A DNA stretch of 64,000 nucleotides from Bacteroidales bacterium (GTDB taxonomy: Bacteria > Bacteroidota > Bacteroidia > Bacteroidales > UBA932): contig JAGAIY010000016.1 in the NCBI GenBank assembly GCA_017626355.1, forward strand, positions 84,202 to 148,201, given 5' to 3'. The stretch's first letter is position 1. Each line of letters starts with the position of its first letter. A program made the translations under genes and the position numbers. This document shows, one piece after another, positions 51,296-60,429 of this stretch. The notes beneath the pieces are model-generated. The model was not told where the DNA came from. It did no database searches and worked only from the letters and a program-made list of their open reading frames with translations.

Positions 51296-53930
51296 GGTTG
51301 CATTCTACTGTTAATGGTACAGACAGTGTTATTACATTCTCCATCTCTTCCTTGACGATCTCCTTCAGATGACCGACCTCCGATGGCAGGGAATCGAAGA
51401 GAAGCTCGTCATGGATCTGAAGGACCATGCGGCTTTCAAGCCCTTCTTTCCTGAGCCTCTTGTCCACATTGATCATTGCCATCTTTATGATGTCGGCGGA
51501 AGTGCCCTGGATAGGTGCGTTTATGGCGTTCCTTTCGGCAAGGGCCCTGACCGTGGCATTCTGTGAGTTGATGTCCGGCAGGTATCTGCGCCTTCCGAAA
51601 ATGGTCTCTACATATCCGGTCTCACGGGCTGCGGCCACTGTGTCATTTATATATGTAGAAATTGCCGGGAAGTTGAGGAAATAATCTTCGATTATCTTTT
51701 TGGCTTCCGCACGGCTGAGTTTCAGCCTCTGGGCTAGACCGAAAGATGAAATTCCGTACATGATGCCGAAATTGGCTGTCTTCGCGATCCTTCTCTGGTC
51801 TGCAGTGACTTCCTCAGGGCTGATGCCGAATATCTTGGCTGCAGTGATGGAATGTACGTCCTTTCCTTCGCGGAATGCCGCTATAAGGTGTGCGTCGCAG
51901 CTGAGATGGGCCATGATCCTCAGTTCTATCTGGGAGTAGTCTGCCGATACGATGACTCCGTCCGGATGGCTCGGCACGAAGGCTTTCCTGATCTCCTTGC
52001 CTCTTTCCGTACGTATAGGTATATTCTGCAGATTCGGCTTTGACGAGCTCAGACGCCCGGTCGCTGTAAGTGCCTGATTGAACGTCGTATGTATCTTTCC
52101 TGTTGTCTGCGATACATAGTTCGGGAAGGGTTCTATATATGTGGAAAGCAGTTTCTTTATGCCCCTGTATTCCAGTATTTCGTTGATTATCGGGTGCTTG
52201 TGCGCAAGTCCCGAGAGAGTGTCCTCGTCTGTAGGATAGCTGTACCTTACTCCGTTCTTCGGCTTGACCTTGGAATCGAGAGCCAGCTTCTCGAAGAGAA
52301 CGATGCCGATCTGCTTTGGCGACATTATGTTGAGGTCCGGCTCTCCGGCCATCTCTCTCACCTTTTCCTGTATCCCGTTCATTTCAAGGGCAAGTGAGGA
52401 AGCATATCTGCGCAGCTGGGCCAGATCCACCTTCACTCCTTCCAGTTCCATGTCGGAAAGAACCTTCAGAAGAGGCTCCTCCATCTGGTAATACAGGCCG
52501 TCAAGTTCCATGGACCTGAGTTCTTCTTCTATCTTGAGGCCGAGCATCATGGTTACGACGGTTTCCGCCTTGAAGTCAGCCGCATCTCTTTCTTCTTCTG
52601 CATCGTCGAACAGGGAAAGGACCTCCTCCTTCTTTTCCTCTTTCGGCTTCAGCTCGTCAATGTTGATGTCAAGATACGAACGTGCAAGCATCTCCAGCTT
52701 ATGGCTCTTTTCCGGATTGATCAGGTAATGCATCAGTTCGATGTCCATTAACTTTCCTTCCAGACGTAAGCCGCTGTTTGTCAGTATGTCGCGCTGTCTC
52801 TTCAGGTCATATCCGAACTTCACTATCTGTGGGTCTGCCAGTATGCCGGCAAAATCTGCGGCAGAGCCTTCTGCAACTTTGATGTTTCCTTCGTTGTCAA
52901 TGACTGCGACTGTCACTGATTCCACAGGGGCAAAAATACCGTCGCTTCCTGCCGCTGTCATTATGGCGCAGCGTTTTGTCCCGGTTGCTGTCGCAGCAGC
53001 TTCTTCAGCATCTGTTTCATTGAAGGTGATGCTTTGTGACTTTTCCGCAACCGGGGCCTTGACATCGGAAATGAACCTGCGGAGCGAACCGAATTCATAT
53101 TTCTCGAAAAGATCCGCGATGGCTGGGTCGTAGCAGCAGTCAACTGCCATTTCCTCGCATGTGACGTCAAGCTTTATGTCCGTCCTGATCGTGACCAGAT
53201 CGTGACTCATGTCTATGTGGTCTTTCGCATTCTCGAATGCCTCCCTCTGCCTTGGGGTCAGTTCTGCTATATGCTCGTATATACCGGCGACGGTGCCGTA
53301 TTTTCCTATGAGCTTTCCGGCTCCGACTTCTCCGACTCCTTTCACACCGGGCACATTGTCGGAAGAATCTCCGCAGATGGTCAGGATTTCCACCACCTGC
53401 TCGGGACGGCTGATCCCGTATTTCTCACATATCTTTGCACTGTCGATCAGTTCGATGTCGCTGCCTGCCTTGCCCGGCTTGTACTGGATTATGGAAGGTG
53501 AGATTAGCTGGCCGTAGTCCTTGTCGGGCGTTACCATGTAGACCATGAATCCTTCCTTTTCGCAACGCTTTGCCATCGAGCCTATTACATCGTCCGCTTC
53601 ATAGCCCTTGACCATCAGGACGGGGATCTTCAGGGCCCCGCACAGTTCGGTCAGAGGCTCGAGAGCATCGATCACAAGCTGAGGCGTTTCCGAGCGTGTG
53701 CCCTTGTATTCCGGGTACATTTCATGTCGGAAAGTGCCTCCGGGAGGGTCGAAGGCCACTGCAAGGTGGGTGGGCTTCTCCCTCTCTATGAGTTCCAGCA
53801 AATATTTTGTGAATCCGAAGAGAATGGACATGTCAGCTCCCTTTGAATTTATCATGGGATGTCTGAGGAATGCATAGTACATCTTGAATATCAATGCATG
53901 TCCGTCTATAAGAAACAGTCTTTTCTCCAT
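51267..53930 (-). CDS. polA: DNA polymerase I
   Basis: An 887-residue PolA. The 5' nuclease domain (1-~290) keeps its metal ligands (LIDGHALIF, YEADDVIGSMA, DKDYGQL, GDSSDNVPGVKGVG). The polymerase domain keeps motifs A (DYSQIELRIMAHL), B (RRIAKTANFGIMYG) and C (QIHDELLFD). In the middle, the 3'-5' proofreading domain looks degenerate: the usual DxE metal motif is absent from ~300-345, and only GYDLKRQRDIL recalls the second exonuclease motif. So nick-translation is expected, proofreading probably not. Heads an operon with the ECF sigma gene and rsmG. Confidence 0.96.
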   Translation of the reverse strand: MEKRLFLIDGHALIFKMYYAFLRHPMINSKGADMSILFGFTKYLLELIEREKPTHLAVAFDPPGGTFRHEMYPEYKGTRSETPQLVIDALEPLTELCGALKIPVLMVKGYEADDVIGSMAKRCEKEGFMVYMVTPDKDYGQLISPSIIQYKPGKAGSDIELIDSAKICEKYGISRPEQVVEILTICGDSSDNVPGVKGVGEVGAGKLIGKYGTVAGIYEHIAELTPRQREAFENAKDHIDMSHDLVTIRTDIKLDVTCEEMAVDCCYDPAIADLFEKYEFGSLRRFISDVKAPVAEKSQSITFNETDAEEAAATATGTKRCAIMTAAGSDGIFAPVESVTVAVIDNEGNIKVAEGSAADFAGILADPQIVKFGYDLKRQRDILTNSGLRLEGKLMDIELMHYLINPEKSHKLEMLARSYLDINIDELKPKEEKKEEVLSLFDDAEEERDAADFKAETVVTMMLGLKIEEELRSMELDGLYYQMEEPLLKVLSDMELEGVKVDLAQLRRYASSLALEMNGIQEKVREMAGEPDLNIMSPKQIGIVLFEKLALDSKVKPKNGVRYSYPTDEDTLSGLAHKHPIINEILEYRGIKKLLSTYIEPFPNYVSQTTGKIHTTFNQALTATGRLSSSKPNLQNIPIRTERGKEIRKAFVPSHPDGVIVSADYSQIELRIMAHLSCDAHLIAAFREGKDVHSITAAKIFGISPEEVTADQRRIAKTANFGIMYGISSFGLAQRLKLSRAEAKKIIEDYFLNFPAISTYINDTVAAARETGYVETIFGRRRYLPDINSQNATVRALAERNAINAPIQGTSADIIKMAMINVDKRLRKEGLESRMVLQIHDELLFDSLPSEVGHLKEIVKEEMENVITLSVPLTVECNHGNNWLEAH

Positions 53931-53976
53931 TTTATCCTGTAGTTTCGGTTCTTTCGCAATCGTTTTAATTGAACCC

Positions 53977-53984
53977 CAAAGGTA
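53977..53984 (-). promoter_or_regulatory. -7 promoter box of polA
   Basis: The minus strand reads TACCTTTG, with a TTG 20 nt upstream. Leader about 42 nt. Confidence 0.65.
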
Positions 53985-54024
53985 TAAAAAGTTTCAGATA
54001 TGTGCAATTGTGGAAAAAATTGTA

Positions 54025-54032
54025 TAAATTTG
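54025..54032 (+). promoter_or_regulatory. -7 promoter box of the two-component operon
   Basis: TAAATTTG ends 6 nt before the response-regulator ATG, so the mRNA should be nearly leaderless. The following TAGAAT also follows the galM box. Confidence 0.58.
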
Positions 54033-54038
54033 TAGAAT

Positions 54039-54716
54039 ATGAAGCTGCTGATAATAGAAGACGAACTGTCGCTTCAGGAACTTATGACGAAGGCCCTGAG
54101 GGCGGAGGGACATGTAGTTGAGAATGCCCTTGATTTCGACATGGCCATAGATAAGGTCGGGAGCTACAGTTATGATTGCATACTTCTGGATATCAATCTT
54201 CCGGGAGGAAGCGGACTTGACATATTGTCACATATAAAGAAGCAGTCTTCAGGTCAGAATGTCATAATAATCTCGGCACGGGATTCCATCGATGACAAGG
54301 TGCTCGGCCTTGAACTCGGTGCTGATGACTATCTCGCCAAGCCTTTCCACATGGCGGAACTTTCCGCCCGCATAAGAAGTGTCATCCGTCGCAGCAGGAA
54401 CGACGGCGAACTTGTGTACAGGTTCGGGAATGTCGCGGTCGAAGATGCTTCAAGGAAAGTTACTGTGGCCGGGCAGGAGGTAGGGCTTCTCAAGAAGGAA
54501 TTCGACATTCTGAAATATTTTCTGATGCGTCCGGGCCATACGGTCGACAAGGCTGTCCTTGCCGAGGCCGTATGGGGGGATCACGCCGATCAGGTAGATG
54601 ATTTCCAGTTTGTATATGCCCAGGTAAAGAACCTGCGTAAGAAACTTTCCGAAGCGGGAGCTGACATAGAGATCAAGTCCGTATATGGCTTCGGATACAG
54701 ACTTAGCGAGTCATGA
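54039..54716 (+). CDS. OmpR/PhoB-family response regulator
   Basis: A 225-residue regulator with a receiver domain (IIEDELS acidic pocket, phospho-acceptor D51 in LLDINLPGGSG, ISARDS and AKPFHMAEL) and a winged-helix DNA-binding domain (about 125-223, with LLKKEFDILKYF and IKSVYGFGYRL). Overlaps its kinase by ATGA. The close PepSY-like genes suggest they may be its targets. Confidence 0.95.
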   Translation: MKLLIIEDELSLQELMTKALRAEGHVVENALDFDMAIDKVGSYSYDCILLDINLPGGSGLDILSHIKKQSSGQNVIIISARDSIDDKVLGLELGADDYLAKPFHMAELSARIRSVIRRSRNDGELVYRFGNVAVEDASRKVTVAGQEVGLLKKEFDILKYFLMRPGHTVDKAVLAEAVWGDHADQVDDFQFVYAQVKNLRKKLSEAGADIEIKSVYGFGYRLSES

Positions 54717-55993
54717 GATTGGTCTATAAGATAACCTTGACTTTCATTTTCCCCTTGGCTGTCACCTTAGGCCTGTGGGGATGGTTGTCTTACAGGACTA
54801 TGGAAAAGAAGATACTTGCCGATACGGACCTTATCCTCAGGAGCTATTCAGACGATATCATCCTGAGATTCCTTTCCGGCAAAGAACTGCCCCCTCGTTT
54901 CAACGGTGTATACAACACCTATCATATAGAAGAGATCACTGCTGAAGAAACGGGTTCGGAGGCCCGTGTGGAATACCTTGAGGCTGAGGCGTATCTGCGC
55001 AGTCAGGAGGATTTCGCAAGTTCCAGAATAAGGCGGCAGACCTTCAGGAACAATGAAGGTGCCTGGTACCGGCTGACTGTCTCTCTGCCTACTTTCGAAC
55101 GTGACGTCCTTGTGGAACATGTCCTTTGGTGGACGGTAGTCCTGTTCTTTGTCCTCATGGTCGCGATTATATTCATTGGAATGATCGTGCTGGGCTATAA
55201 TATGAAGCCGTTATACAGACTTCTCGAATGGATGGAAGAGTATGAACCGGGGAAGCCGTCCGGTTCAGTCCCTTCGGATACGGATGTCATCGAATTCCGC
55301 AGGCTTGCCTCTACTGTGCAGCTGGCTGTGGACAGGTTTGAAAAGCAGTACGAGGAACGGAAGATGTTCATAGGAAATGTCGCCCATGAACTCCAGACTC
55401 CGCTTGCTGTATGCATCAACCGTATGGAGATGCTGCTGGACTATCCTTCGCTCGATGAGGAAATGGCTGGGGAACTTGTAAAGGTGCACAGGAGTCTTAC
55501 GTCTCTGTCCCGTATGAACAAGTCTCTTCTGATGCTGGCCAGGATAGAGAACGGGCAGTATTCTCAGCTGGAGGATATCGATATGACTGAGGCCATAAGG
55601 GAAAGCATAGCTCTCAATGAGGAGATATATTCATATAAGGAAATAAGAGCGATGATCCGTCAGGAGGCGGGTGACCTGCACTTCAGGATGGACGGGCAGA
55701 TGGCCGCTGTCCTGGTCGGAAACCTTGTGCGCAATGCATTCAGATATGCTCCTCAGGGCTCGCAGGTTGAAGTCGTCATAAATGCTGAAGGCTTCTCGGT
55801 CATCAACGAAGGTGGTTCACCGTTGGACAAGAACCATGTGTTCAGGAGGTTCTATCAGCCATCGGGAAGGAAGGAGGGCTCTACAGGGCTTGGTCTGGCT
55901 CTTGCCTCGGCCATCTGTACTCATAGCGGTCTGGGTATAGGTTATGAGTATGCCGACGGCTTCCACAGATTTTCTGTAAATTTGAAAAAATAA
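54713..55993 (+). CDS. Sensor histidine kinase
   Basis: A 426-residue kinase: membrane segment 1 (7-25), a ~110-residue periplasmic sensor, membrane segment 2 (about 138-160), linker, then HisKA with GNVAHELQTPLAV (phospho-acceptor H225) and an HATPase domain with VGNLVRNAFRYA and GSTGLGLALASAI. The periplasmic sensor has no motif I recognise and is acidic. Pairs with the upstream regulator. Confidence 0.95.
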   Translation: MRLVYKITLTFIFPLAVTLGLWGWLSYRTMEKKILADTDLILRSYSDDIILRFLSGKELPPRFNGVYNTYHIEEITAEETGSEARVEYLEAEAYLRSQEDFASSRIRRQTFRNNEGAWYRLTVSLPTFERDVLVEHVLWWTVVLFFVLMVAIIFIGMIVLGYNMKPLYRLLEWMEEYEPGKPSGSVPSDTDVIEFRRLASTVQLAVDRFEKQYEERKMFIGNVAHELQTPLAVCINRMEMLLDYPSLDEEMAGELVKVHRSLTSLSRMNKSLLMLARIENGQYSQLEDIDMTEAIRESIALNEEIYSYKEIRAMIRQEAGDLHFRMDGQMAAVLVGNLVRNAFRYAPQGSQVEVVINAEGFSVINEGGSPLDKNHVFRRFYQPSGRKEGSTGLGLALASAICTHSGLGIGYEYADGFHRFSVNLKK

Positions 55994-56078
55994 AATTAAA
56001 TCCCGTTTTATTTCAGTTTCTTTTCAGAATTGTGTCTGACTTTTGCATTGTGATTTATGACAATGACAAAATAAAGAT

Positions 56079-56519
56079 ATGATTATGAAAAGATTTTTGA
56101 TTTTGATGGCATGTGTTCTAGGAACAATGTCTTTGGCAAAGGCAGATGACAGGCCTGTGACCGTCGATCAACTTCCTCAGGCGGCCCGTACTTTTCTGAA
56201 TGTCAATTTTCCTGATGATAAGATATCATTTGCAACCAAGGATGACGATCTGATCCGCCCTGATTATCAGGTCGTTCTTGCAAGCGGAGTAATGGTGAAA
56301 TTCAATAATGCCGGAGATCTGGAGGAGATCGAGAGCAGGGGAAAGGAGATACCTGACGGAATCATTCCTATACAGATCGTCGAGATGGTCAAGGGGCATT
56401 ATCCGGATGTGATGATAACAGGATATGAGGTCGGTAGAAGGACGTATGAGGTGAAGCTCTCAAACAGAATCGAACTGAAACTTGACAGGAATTTCAATGT
56501 GATAGAAATAGATGACTGA
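56079..56519 (+). CDS. Exported PepSY-like protein
   Basis: A 146-residue exported protein: signal peptide ending near SLAKA, then two beta-alpha-beta units with YQVVLASGVMVKFNNAGDLEEIESRG and YEVKLSNRIELKLDRNFNVIEID. This is the PepSY-like (DUF2874) arrangement seen in short Bacteroidetes exported proteins. Start at 56079 or the ATG at 56085. Upstream of it is a near-consensus box GACTTTTG. Function unknown; in-line with the two-component genes. Confidence 0.78.
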   Translation: MIMKRFLILMACVLGTMSLAKADDRPVTVDQLPQAARTFLNVNFPDDKISFATKDDDLIRPDYQVVLASGVMVKFNNAGDLEEIESRGKEIPDGIIPIQIVEMVKGHYPDVMITGYEVGRRTYEVKLSNRIELKLDRNFNVIEIDD

Positions 56520-56560
56520 TGACCATATAATAATATTGACAGATAAATATTGAACTGATT

Positions 56561-57028
56561 ATGAAAAAGATGATTATTGCCGCAGCTGCATTTATAGCTG
56601 CAATAGCTTTTGTTTCTTGCGACAGATATGAGGACGGACGCCCTTCAAAGGATGTCAGAAGTGAATTTGCCAGAATGTATCCTGATGCCTTCGATGTGGA
56701 ATGGGAATGGGACGGCATGAACTGGGATGTTTCTTTCGAAACAGGAAAACGTCCGAACGGAACTGAAAAGGAAGCCTGGTACGACGCTGACGGAAACTGG
56801 CTCAGGACTACTACGGATATGATGCTGTCTGCAGTGCCTCAGAACATCAAGGATTATCTTGCTGCAGATCCGGTTTACGGAACGTCTCCGATAGCGGACA
56901 ATGAAGTGGAATTCATCGAGACGCCTTCAGGAAACTTTTACCGTTTTGAGCTTTCCGTTGAAGGCAGAAGGGTTGAGGTAGATGTGAATGTGAACGGCGA
57001 GGTGACTTTCGCGAAATATGATTTTTAG
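56561..57028 (+). CDS. PepSY-like lipoprotein
   Basis: A 155-residue lipoprotein (lipobox AFVSC, C20) with the same PepSY-like plan: VEWEWDGMNWDVSFETGK..EKEAWYDADGNWLRT and a second unit ending YRFELSVEGRRVEVDVNVNGEVTFAKYDF. It follows the first PepSY-like gene by 41 nt. The gene ends before a hairpin terminator. Function is unknown. Confidence 0.8.
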   Translation: MKKMIIAAAAFIAAIAFVSCDRYEDGRPSKDVRSEFARMYPDAFDVEWEWDGMNWDVSFETGKRPNGTEKEAWYDADGNWLRTTTDMMLSAVPQNIKDYLAADPVYGTSPIADNEVEFIETPSGNFYRFELSVEGRRVEVDVNVNGEVTFAKYDF

Positions 57029-57049
57029 TTTCGTTTACGATTTATGAGT

Positions 57050-57091
57050 AAAAGTGCTATCTTTGTTGAATAACTTAGATGGCACTTTTTT
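57050..57091 (+). terminator. Terminator that contains the C1 peptidase promoter
   Basis: AAAAGTGCTATCT pairs with AGATGGCACTTTT (13 bp, one G-U) around a 14-nt loop, then more T. The 5' arm includes TATCTTTG (57058-57065), a consensus -7 box. The T run ends at the start codon at 57092. Confidence 0.8.
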
Positions 57092-58561
57092 ATGAAAAGA
57101 TTATTTTACGCGGCGGCATGTGCCGCTATCATGACATGTACAGGCGCGGCTGCCCAGCAGAGGGCCGGTTCGGCAGAAGGTGGAATATCGGCTGAAATGC
57201 TTGCCGAGATAAGCAAGGGATATGAAGGAAATGCGGCTGACAAGGCTGTGAAGAATGCTCTTGCAGGCAGTCCGATATCAGTACTTGCGGTAAATGCCGA
57301 CAATGCTCCGATGATTGACACTCATTTTTCGGACAGGGTTCGTACGAAGGGTATAACAGATCAGAAATCGACAGGAAGATGCTGGCTTTTTACCGGTCTT
57401 AATGTGCTGAGAGCTAAAGTGATAGATAAGTATGACCTTCCGGGTCTGGAATTTTCTCAGAACTATCTGTATTTCTACGACCAGCTGGAGAAGGCTAATC
57501 TTTTCCTCCAGGGCGTAATCGATACTAAGGAACTTCCGTATGAAGACAGGACTGTGGACTGGCTGTTCAGGAATCCTCTCGGTGACGGCGGACAGTTTAC
57601 AGGCGTTTCCAATCTTATAATGAAGTACGGCCTCGTTCCGGCCAACGAAATGCCGGAAACATATCAGTCGACCAATACGTCCCAGATGTCCACCCTTATC
57701 AAGACAAAGCTCAGGGAGGATGGCCTCGACCTCAGGAATGCCTATGCTGAAGGATATGCAAAGATCGCCAAGCGTCCGAAGAAGGATGCCGGAAGGCTTC
57801 TCGAGGAGCTTGACGGACAGCTCCAGGCCATGAAGGTTCAGCAGCTTTCGGAAATATACCGCATGCTTGTCATCTGTCTTGGTGAGCCGCCTGTGGAGTT
57901 CGAGTGGACAAGGTGCAATTCAAAGGATGAGATCGTGAGCCGCAAGACCTATACTCCGAAGTCATTCTATGAAGAACTGATCGGAGATAATCTCGAGGAC
58001 AATTATATCATGGTTATGAACGATCCATGCCGTGAATATGGAAAGGTCTATGAAATCGCTTATGACAGGCATGTGTATGATGGTCATAACTGGCTGTATG
58101 TCAATCTTCCTATCGAGCGTATCAAGGAGATGGCCATAGCATCGATCAAGGATAACGTGGCCATGTATTTCTCATGTGACGTGAGGAAGTGTCTCGATCT
58201 GAAGAAGGGTACGAATGATGTCGCCAACCTTGACTATGATTCCCTGATGGGTGTGGACTTCGGTATGGACAAGAAGGAAAGGGTGCAGACATACGCGAGC
58301 GGTTCGACACATGCTATGACGCTTATCGCAGTGGATATCTGCGAGCAGACCGGCAAGCCTGTGAAATGGATGGTGGAAAACAGCTGGGGCCCGTCTTCAG
58401 GCTATAAGGGCTGTCTCATCATGACTGACGAGTGGTTCAACGAGTATATGTTCCGTCTGGTCGTCGAGAAGAAATATGTCCCTGCCGACATACTTCAGAT
58501 GCTTGAACAGACTCCTGTCCAGCTTCCGGCGTGGGATCCGATGTTCGCATCTGAAGAATAA
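57092..58561 (+). CDS. Exported C1-family aminopeptidase (bleomycin hydrolase type)
   Basis: A 489-residue cysteine peptidase with the bleomycin hydrolase/PepC triad: QKSTGRCWLFTG (C97), GSTHAMTLIAV (His) and MVENSWGPSSG (Asn). Unlike cytosolic PepC, it starts with a signal peptide (MKRLFYAAACAAIMTCTGAAA), so it probably acts in the periplasm on imported peptides. Family members form hexameric barrels whose C-terminus gates the site; here the tail is extended. Monocistronic with a promoter inside the upstream terminator. Confidence 0.92.
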   Translation: MKRLFYAAACAAIMTCTGAAAQQRAGSAEGGISAEMLAEISKGYEGNAADKAVKNALAGSPISVLAVNADNAPMIDTHFSDRVRTKGITDQKSTGRCWLFTGLNVLRAKVIDKYDLPGLEFSQNYLYFYDQLEKANLFLQGVIDTKELPYEDRTVDWLFRNPLGDGGQFTGVSNLIMKYGLVPANEMPETYQSTNTSQMSTLIKTKLREDGLDLRNAYAEGYAKIAKRPKKDAGRLLEELDGQLQAMKVQQLSEIYRMLVICLGEPPVEFEWTRCNSKDEIVSRKTYTPKSFYEELIGDNLEDNYIMVMNDPCREYGKVYEIAYDRHVYDGHNWLYVNLPIERIKEMAIASIKDNVAMYFSCDVRKCLDLKKGTNDVANLDYDSLMGVDFGMDKKERVQTYASGSTHAMTLIAVDICEQTGKPVKWMVENSWGPSSGYKGCLIMTDEWFNEYMFRLVVEKKYVPADILQMLEQTPVQLPAWDPMFASEE

Positions 58562-58565
58562 TTAC

Positions 58566-58573
58566 TATCTTTG
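58566..58573 (+). promoter_or_regulatory. -7 promoter box of hisS
   Basis: TATCTTTG starts 4 bp after the peptidase stop and is followed by CATG; leader about 23 nt. Confidence 0.58.
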
Positions 58574-58599
58574 CATGATTCACTGAAAAACAAAGACCA

Positions 58600-60009
58600 A
58601 TGGCACAGAAACCGTCAATTCCAAAGGGCACAAGAGACTTCGGACCTGCAGAAATGGCAGGACGCAACTATATTTTCGATACAATACGTTCGGTCTTCAA
58701 GACCTATGGCTATGCTCCTATCGAGACTCCGTCCATGGAGAATCTCAGCACTCTTCTTGGAAAATATGGAGAGGAAGGGGACAAGCTCCTTTTCAGGGTT
58801 CTCAATTCGGGAGATGCTTTCTCAAAGATAAACTACGATGATTACCGTGTCGAGGGGACAGAAAACAGCTATAACAGCAAGGCCCTTTCGCTCAAGGTCT
58901 GCGAGAAGGGACTTCGCTATGACCTGACGGTTCCTTTTGCGAGATTTGTGGTTCAGCATCAGAACGATATAACCTTCCCTTTCAAGAGGTTCCAGATCCA
59001 GCCTGTATGGCGTGCTGACCGTCCGCAGAAGGGACGTTACAGAGAGTTCTATCAGTGCGATGTGGATGTCATCGGTTCGACTTCGCAGCTCAACGAACTT
59101 GAGCTTGTGCAGATTGTCGACAGGGTGTTCACGCTTTTTGATGTAAATGTGTGCATCAAGATAAACAACCGCAAGGTGCTGACAGGTATGGCCGAGATCT
59201 GCGGTTTTCCTGACAAGGTGGTGGATATCACCGTAGCTATCGATAAGATTGACAAGATAGGACTTGAAGCAGTAGAGGCGGAGATGCTGGAGAAGGGACT
59301 GACTGCGGAGGCGGTTGAGGTCATCCGTCCTGTCCTGATGCTTTCCGGTTCCACAGCTGAGAAGATCGCCGTGATGCGTGACCTTATGAGCGGCAAATCT
59401 GCGTCCGGTCTGGTTTCCGAGGCCGGTCTCAAGGGACTTGATGAACTTGAGGAGCTTTTCGGCTTCATCGAGGCTGCCGACATACGTCACGAGGTGGAGA
59501 TCGATCTTTCACTGGCTCGCGGACTCAATTATTATACAGGTGCCATCTTCGAAGTCAAGGCAAAGGATTTCGCCATCGGAAGCATCTGCGGAGGCGGACG
59601 TTATGACAATCTTACAGGAATCTTCGGCCTTCCTAACATGTCGGGAGTGGGAATTTCTTTCGGTGCAGACCGTATATATGATGTCCTCAAGGGGCTTGAC
59701 AAGTTCCCTTCGGAGGTTACATCGACTACAAGGCTTCTCGTTGCGAATATGGGAACAGATGAACTGAAATATCTGATTCCTGTGGTGAAGTCCCTTCGTG
59801 AAGCCGGCGTGGCCTGCGAGATCTATCCGGAGCAGACTAAGCTGAAGAAGCAGTTCGACTATGCTGACAAGAAGGCGATACCGTTCCTTTCGATAGTAGG
59901 CGGTAATGAAGTCGCAGAAGGCATAGTGAATATAAAGAATCTTGCGACAGGCGAACAGAAGTCGTTTGCAAAGGACGATACGGATGGCATGATGGCATTC
60001 ATGAACTGA
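58600..60009 (+). CDS. hisS: Histidyl-tRNA synthetase
   Basis: A class II synthetase of 469 residues: motif 2 with [16 protein letters not shown], the histidine-specific [14 protein letters not shown], motif 3 [15 protein letters not shown] and a C-terminal anticodon-binding domain (about 380-465). GTRDFGP at the N-terminus is typical. No frameshifts. Followed by the initiator tRNA with no obvious terminator. Confidence 0.97.
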   Translation: MAQKPSIPKGTRDFGPAEMAGRNYIFDTIRSVFKTYGYAPIETPSMENLSTLLGKYGEEGDKLLFRVLNSGDAFSKINYDDYRVEGTENSYNSKALSLKVCEKGLRYDLTVPFARFVVQHQNDITFPFKRFQIQPVWRADRPQKGRYREFYQCDVDVIGSTSQLNELELVQIVDRVFTLFDVNVCIKINNRKVLTGMAEICGFPDKVVDITVAIDKIDKIGLEAVEAEMLEKGLTAEAVEVIRPVLMLSGSTAEKIAVMRDLMSGKSASGLVSEAGLKGLDELEELFGFIEAADIRHEVEIDLSLARGLNYYTGAIFEVKAKDFAIGSICGGGRYDNLTGIFGLPNMSGVGISFGADRIYDVLKGLDKFPSEVTSTTRLLVANMGTDELKYLIPVVKSLREAGVACEIYPEQTKLKKQFDYADKKAIPFLSIVGGNEVAEGIVNIKNLATGEQKSFAKDDTDGMMAFMN

Positions 60010-60055
60010 ATAAAGAGCGGATTATCGGATTGTTTTTAAAATTTTGCAATAAAAA

Positions 60056-60086
60056 TTTGCAGTTTCAAAAATTGTCCGTATATTTG
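60056..60086 (+). promoter_or_regulatory. Promoter of the initiator tRNA
   Basis: TTTG (60056-60059), a 19-nt spacer, then TATATTTG (60079-60086). The tRNA begins 11 nt downstream. Confidence 0.75.
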
Positions 60087-60097
60087 CAGTCCAATAT

Positions 60098-60170
60098 CGC
60101 GGGATAGAGCAGTTGGTAGCTCGTCGGGCTCATAACCCGGAGGCCGGAGGTTCGAGTCCTCCTCCCGCTA
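60098..60170 (+). tRNA. Initiator tRNA-fMet (anticodon CAT)
   Basis: CGCGGGA with TCCCGCT leaves an unpaired C1-U72 end, the anticodon stem has three G-C pairs next to the CTCATAA loop, and the D stem contains the A11-U24 pair. All three are initiator hallmarks. T arm GGAGG TTCGAGT CCTCC; no encoded CCA. Confidence 0.95.
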
Positions 60171-60175
60171 CTACC

Positions 60176-60208
60176 GAGGAAAAATCGAAAGGTTTTTCCT
60201 CTTTTTTT
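60176..60208 (+). terminator. Terminator after tRNA-fMet
   Basis: GAGGAAAAATC pairs with GGTTTTTCCTC around a GAAA tetraloop, then seven T. Confidence 0.93.
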
Positions 60209-60220
60209 TGTTCTGTTTAC

Positions 60221-60228
60221 TATCTTTG
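60221..60228 (+). promoter_or_regulatory. -7 promoter box of the riboswitch-btuB operon
   Basis: TATCTTTG just after the tRNA terminator and a few bases before the riboswitch; the -33 position is T-rich without a clear box. Confidence 0.58.
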
Positions 60229-60233
60229 CATCG

Positions 60234-60413
60234 GGATCATGGAGTAAGGGAATCCGGTGAAAGACCGGAACTGTGCCCGCAGCGGTAAGTTTCATGACGC
60301 TACGACTTCATGCCATTGCGGCCTTGTGCCGTGAGAAGGCGTCGTAAAGCGGAAACGAGTCCGAAGACCTGCCGTGGTCAAGTCAAACGGAAGAGACTCG
60401 GGGGCAAGTCTCT
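60234..60413 (+). promoter_or_regulatory. Cobalamin riboswitch
   Basis: The core has the AdoCbl/B12-riboswitch consensus: GGGAATCCGGTGAAAGACCGG, CTGTGCCCGCAGCGGTAAG and the late B12 box GAGTCCGAAGACCTGCC. A final hairpin (AGAGACT/AGTCTCT, 60392-60413) exposes GGGCA in its loop, complementary to TGCCC at 60274-60278 in the L5 loop. This is the L5-L13 kissing contact that couples ligand binding to gene control. The hairpin ends 17 nt before the btuB ATG, with no T-run after it, so control of translation is more likely than termination. Confidence 0.93.
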
Positions 60414-60429
60414 GTTAGGGCGCTTATTT

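Noticed and set aside
60310-60429. N-terminal extension of btuB
   Set aside because: The 40 extra codons lie inside the cobalamin riboswitch, and the peptide is a basic, signal-free sequence.
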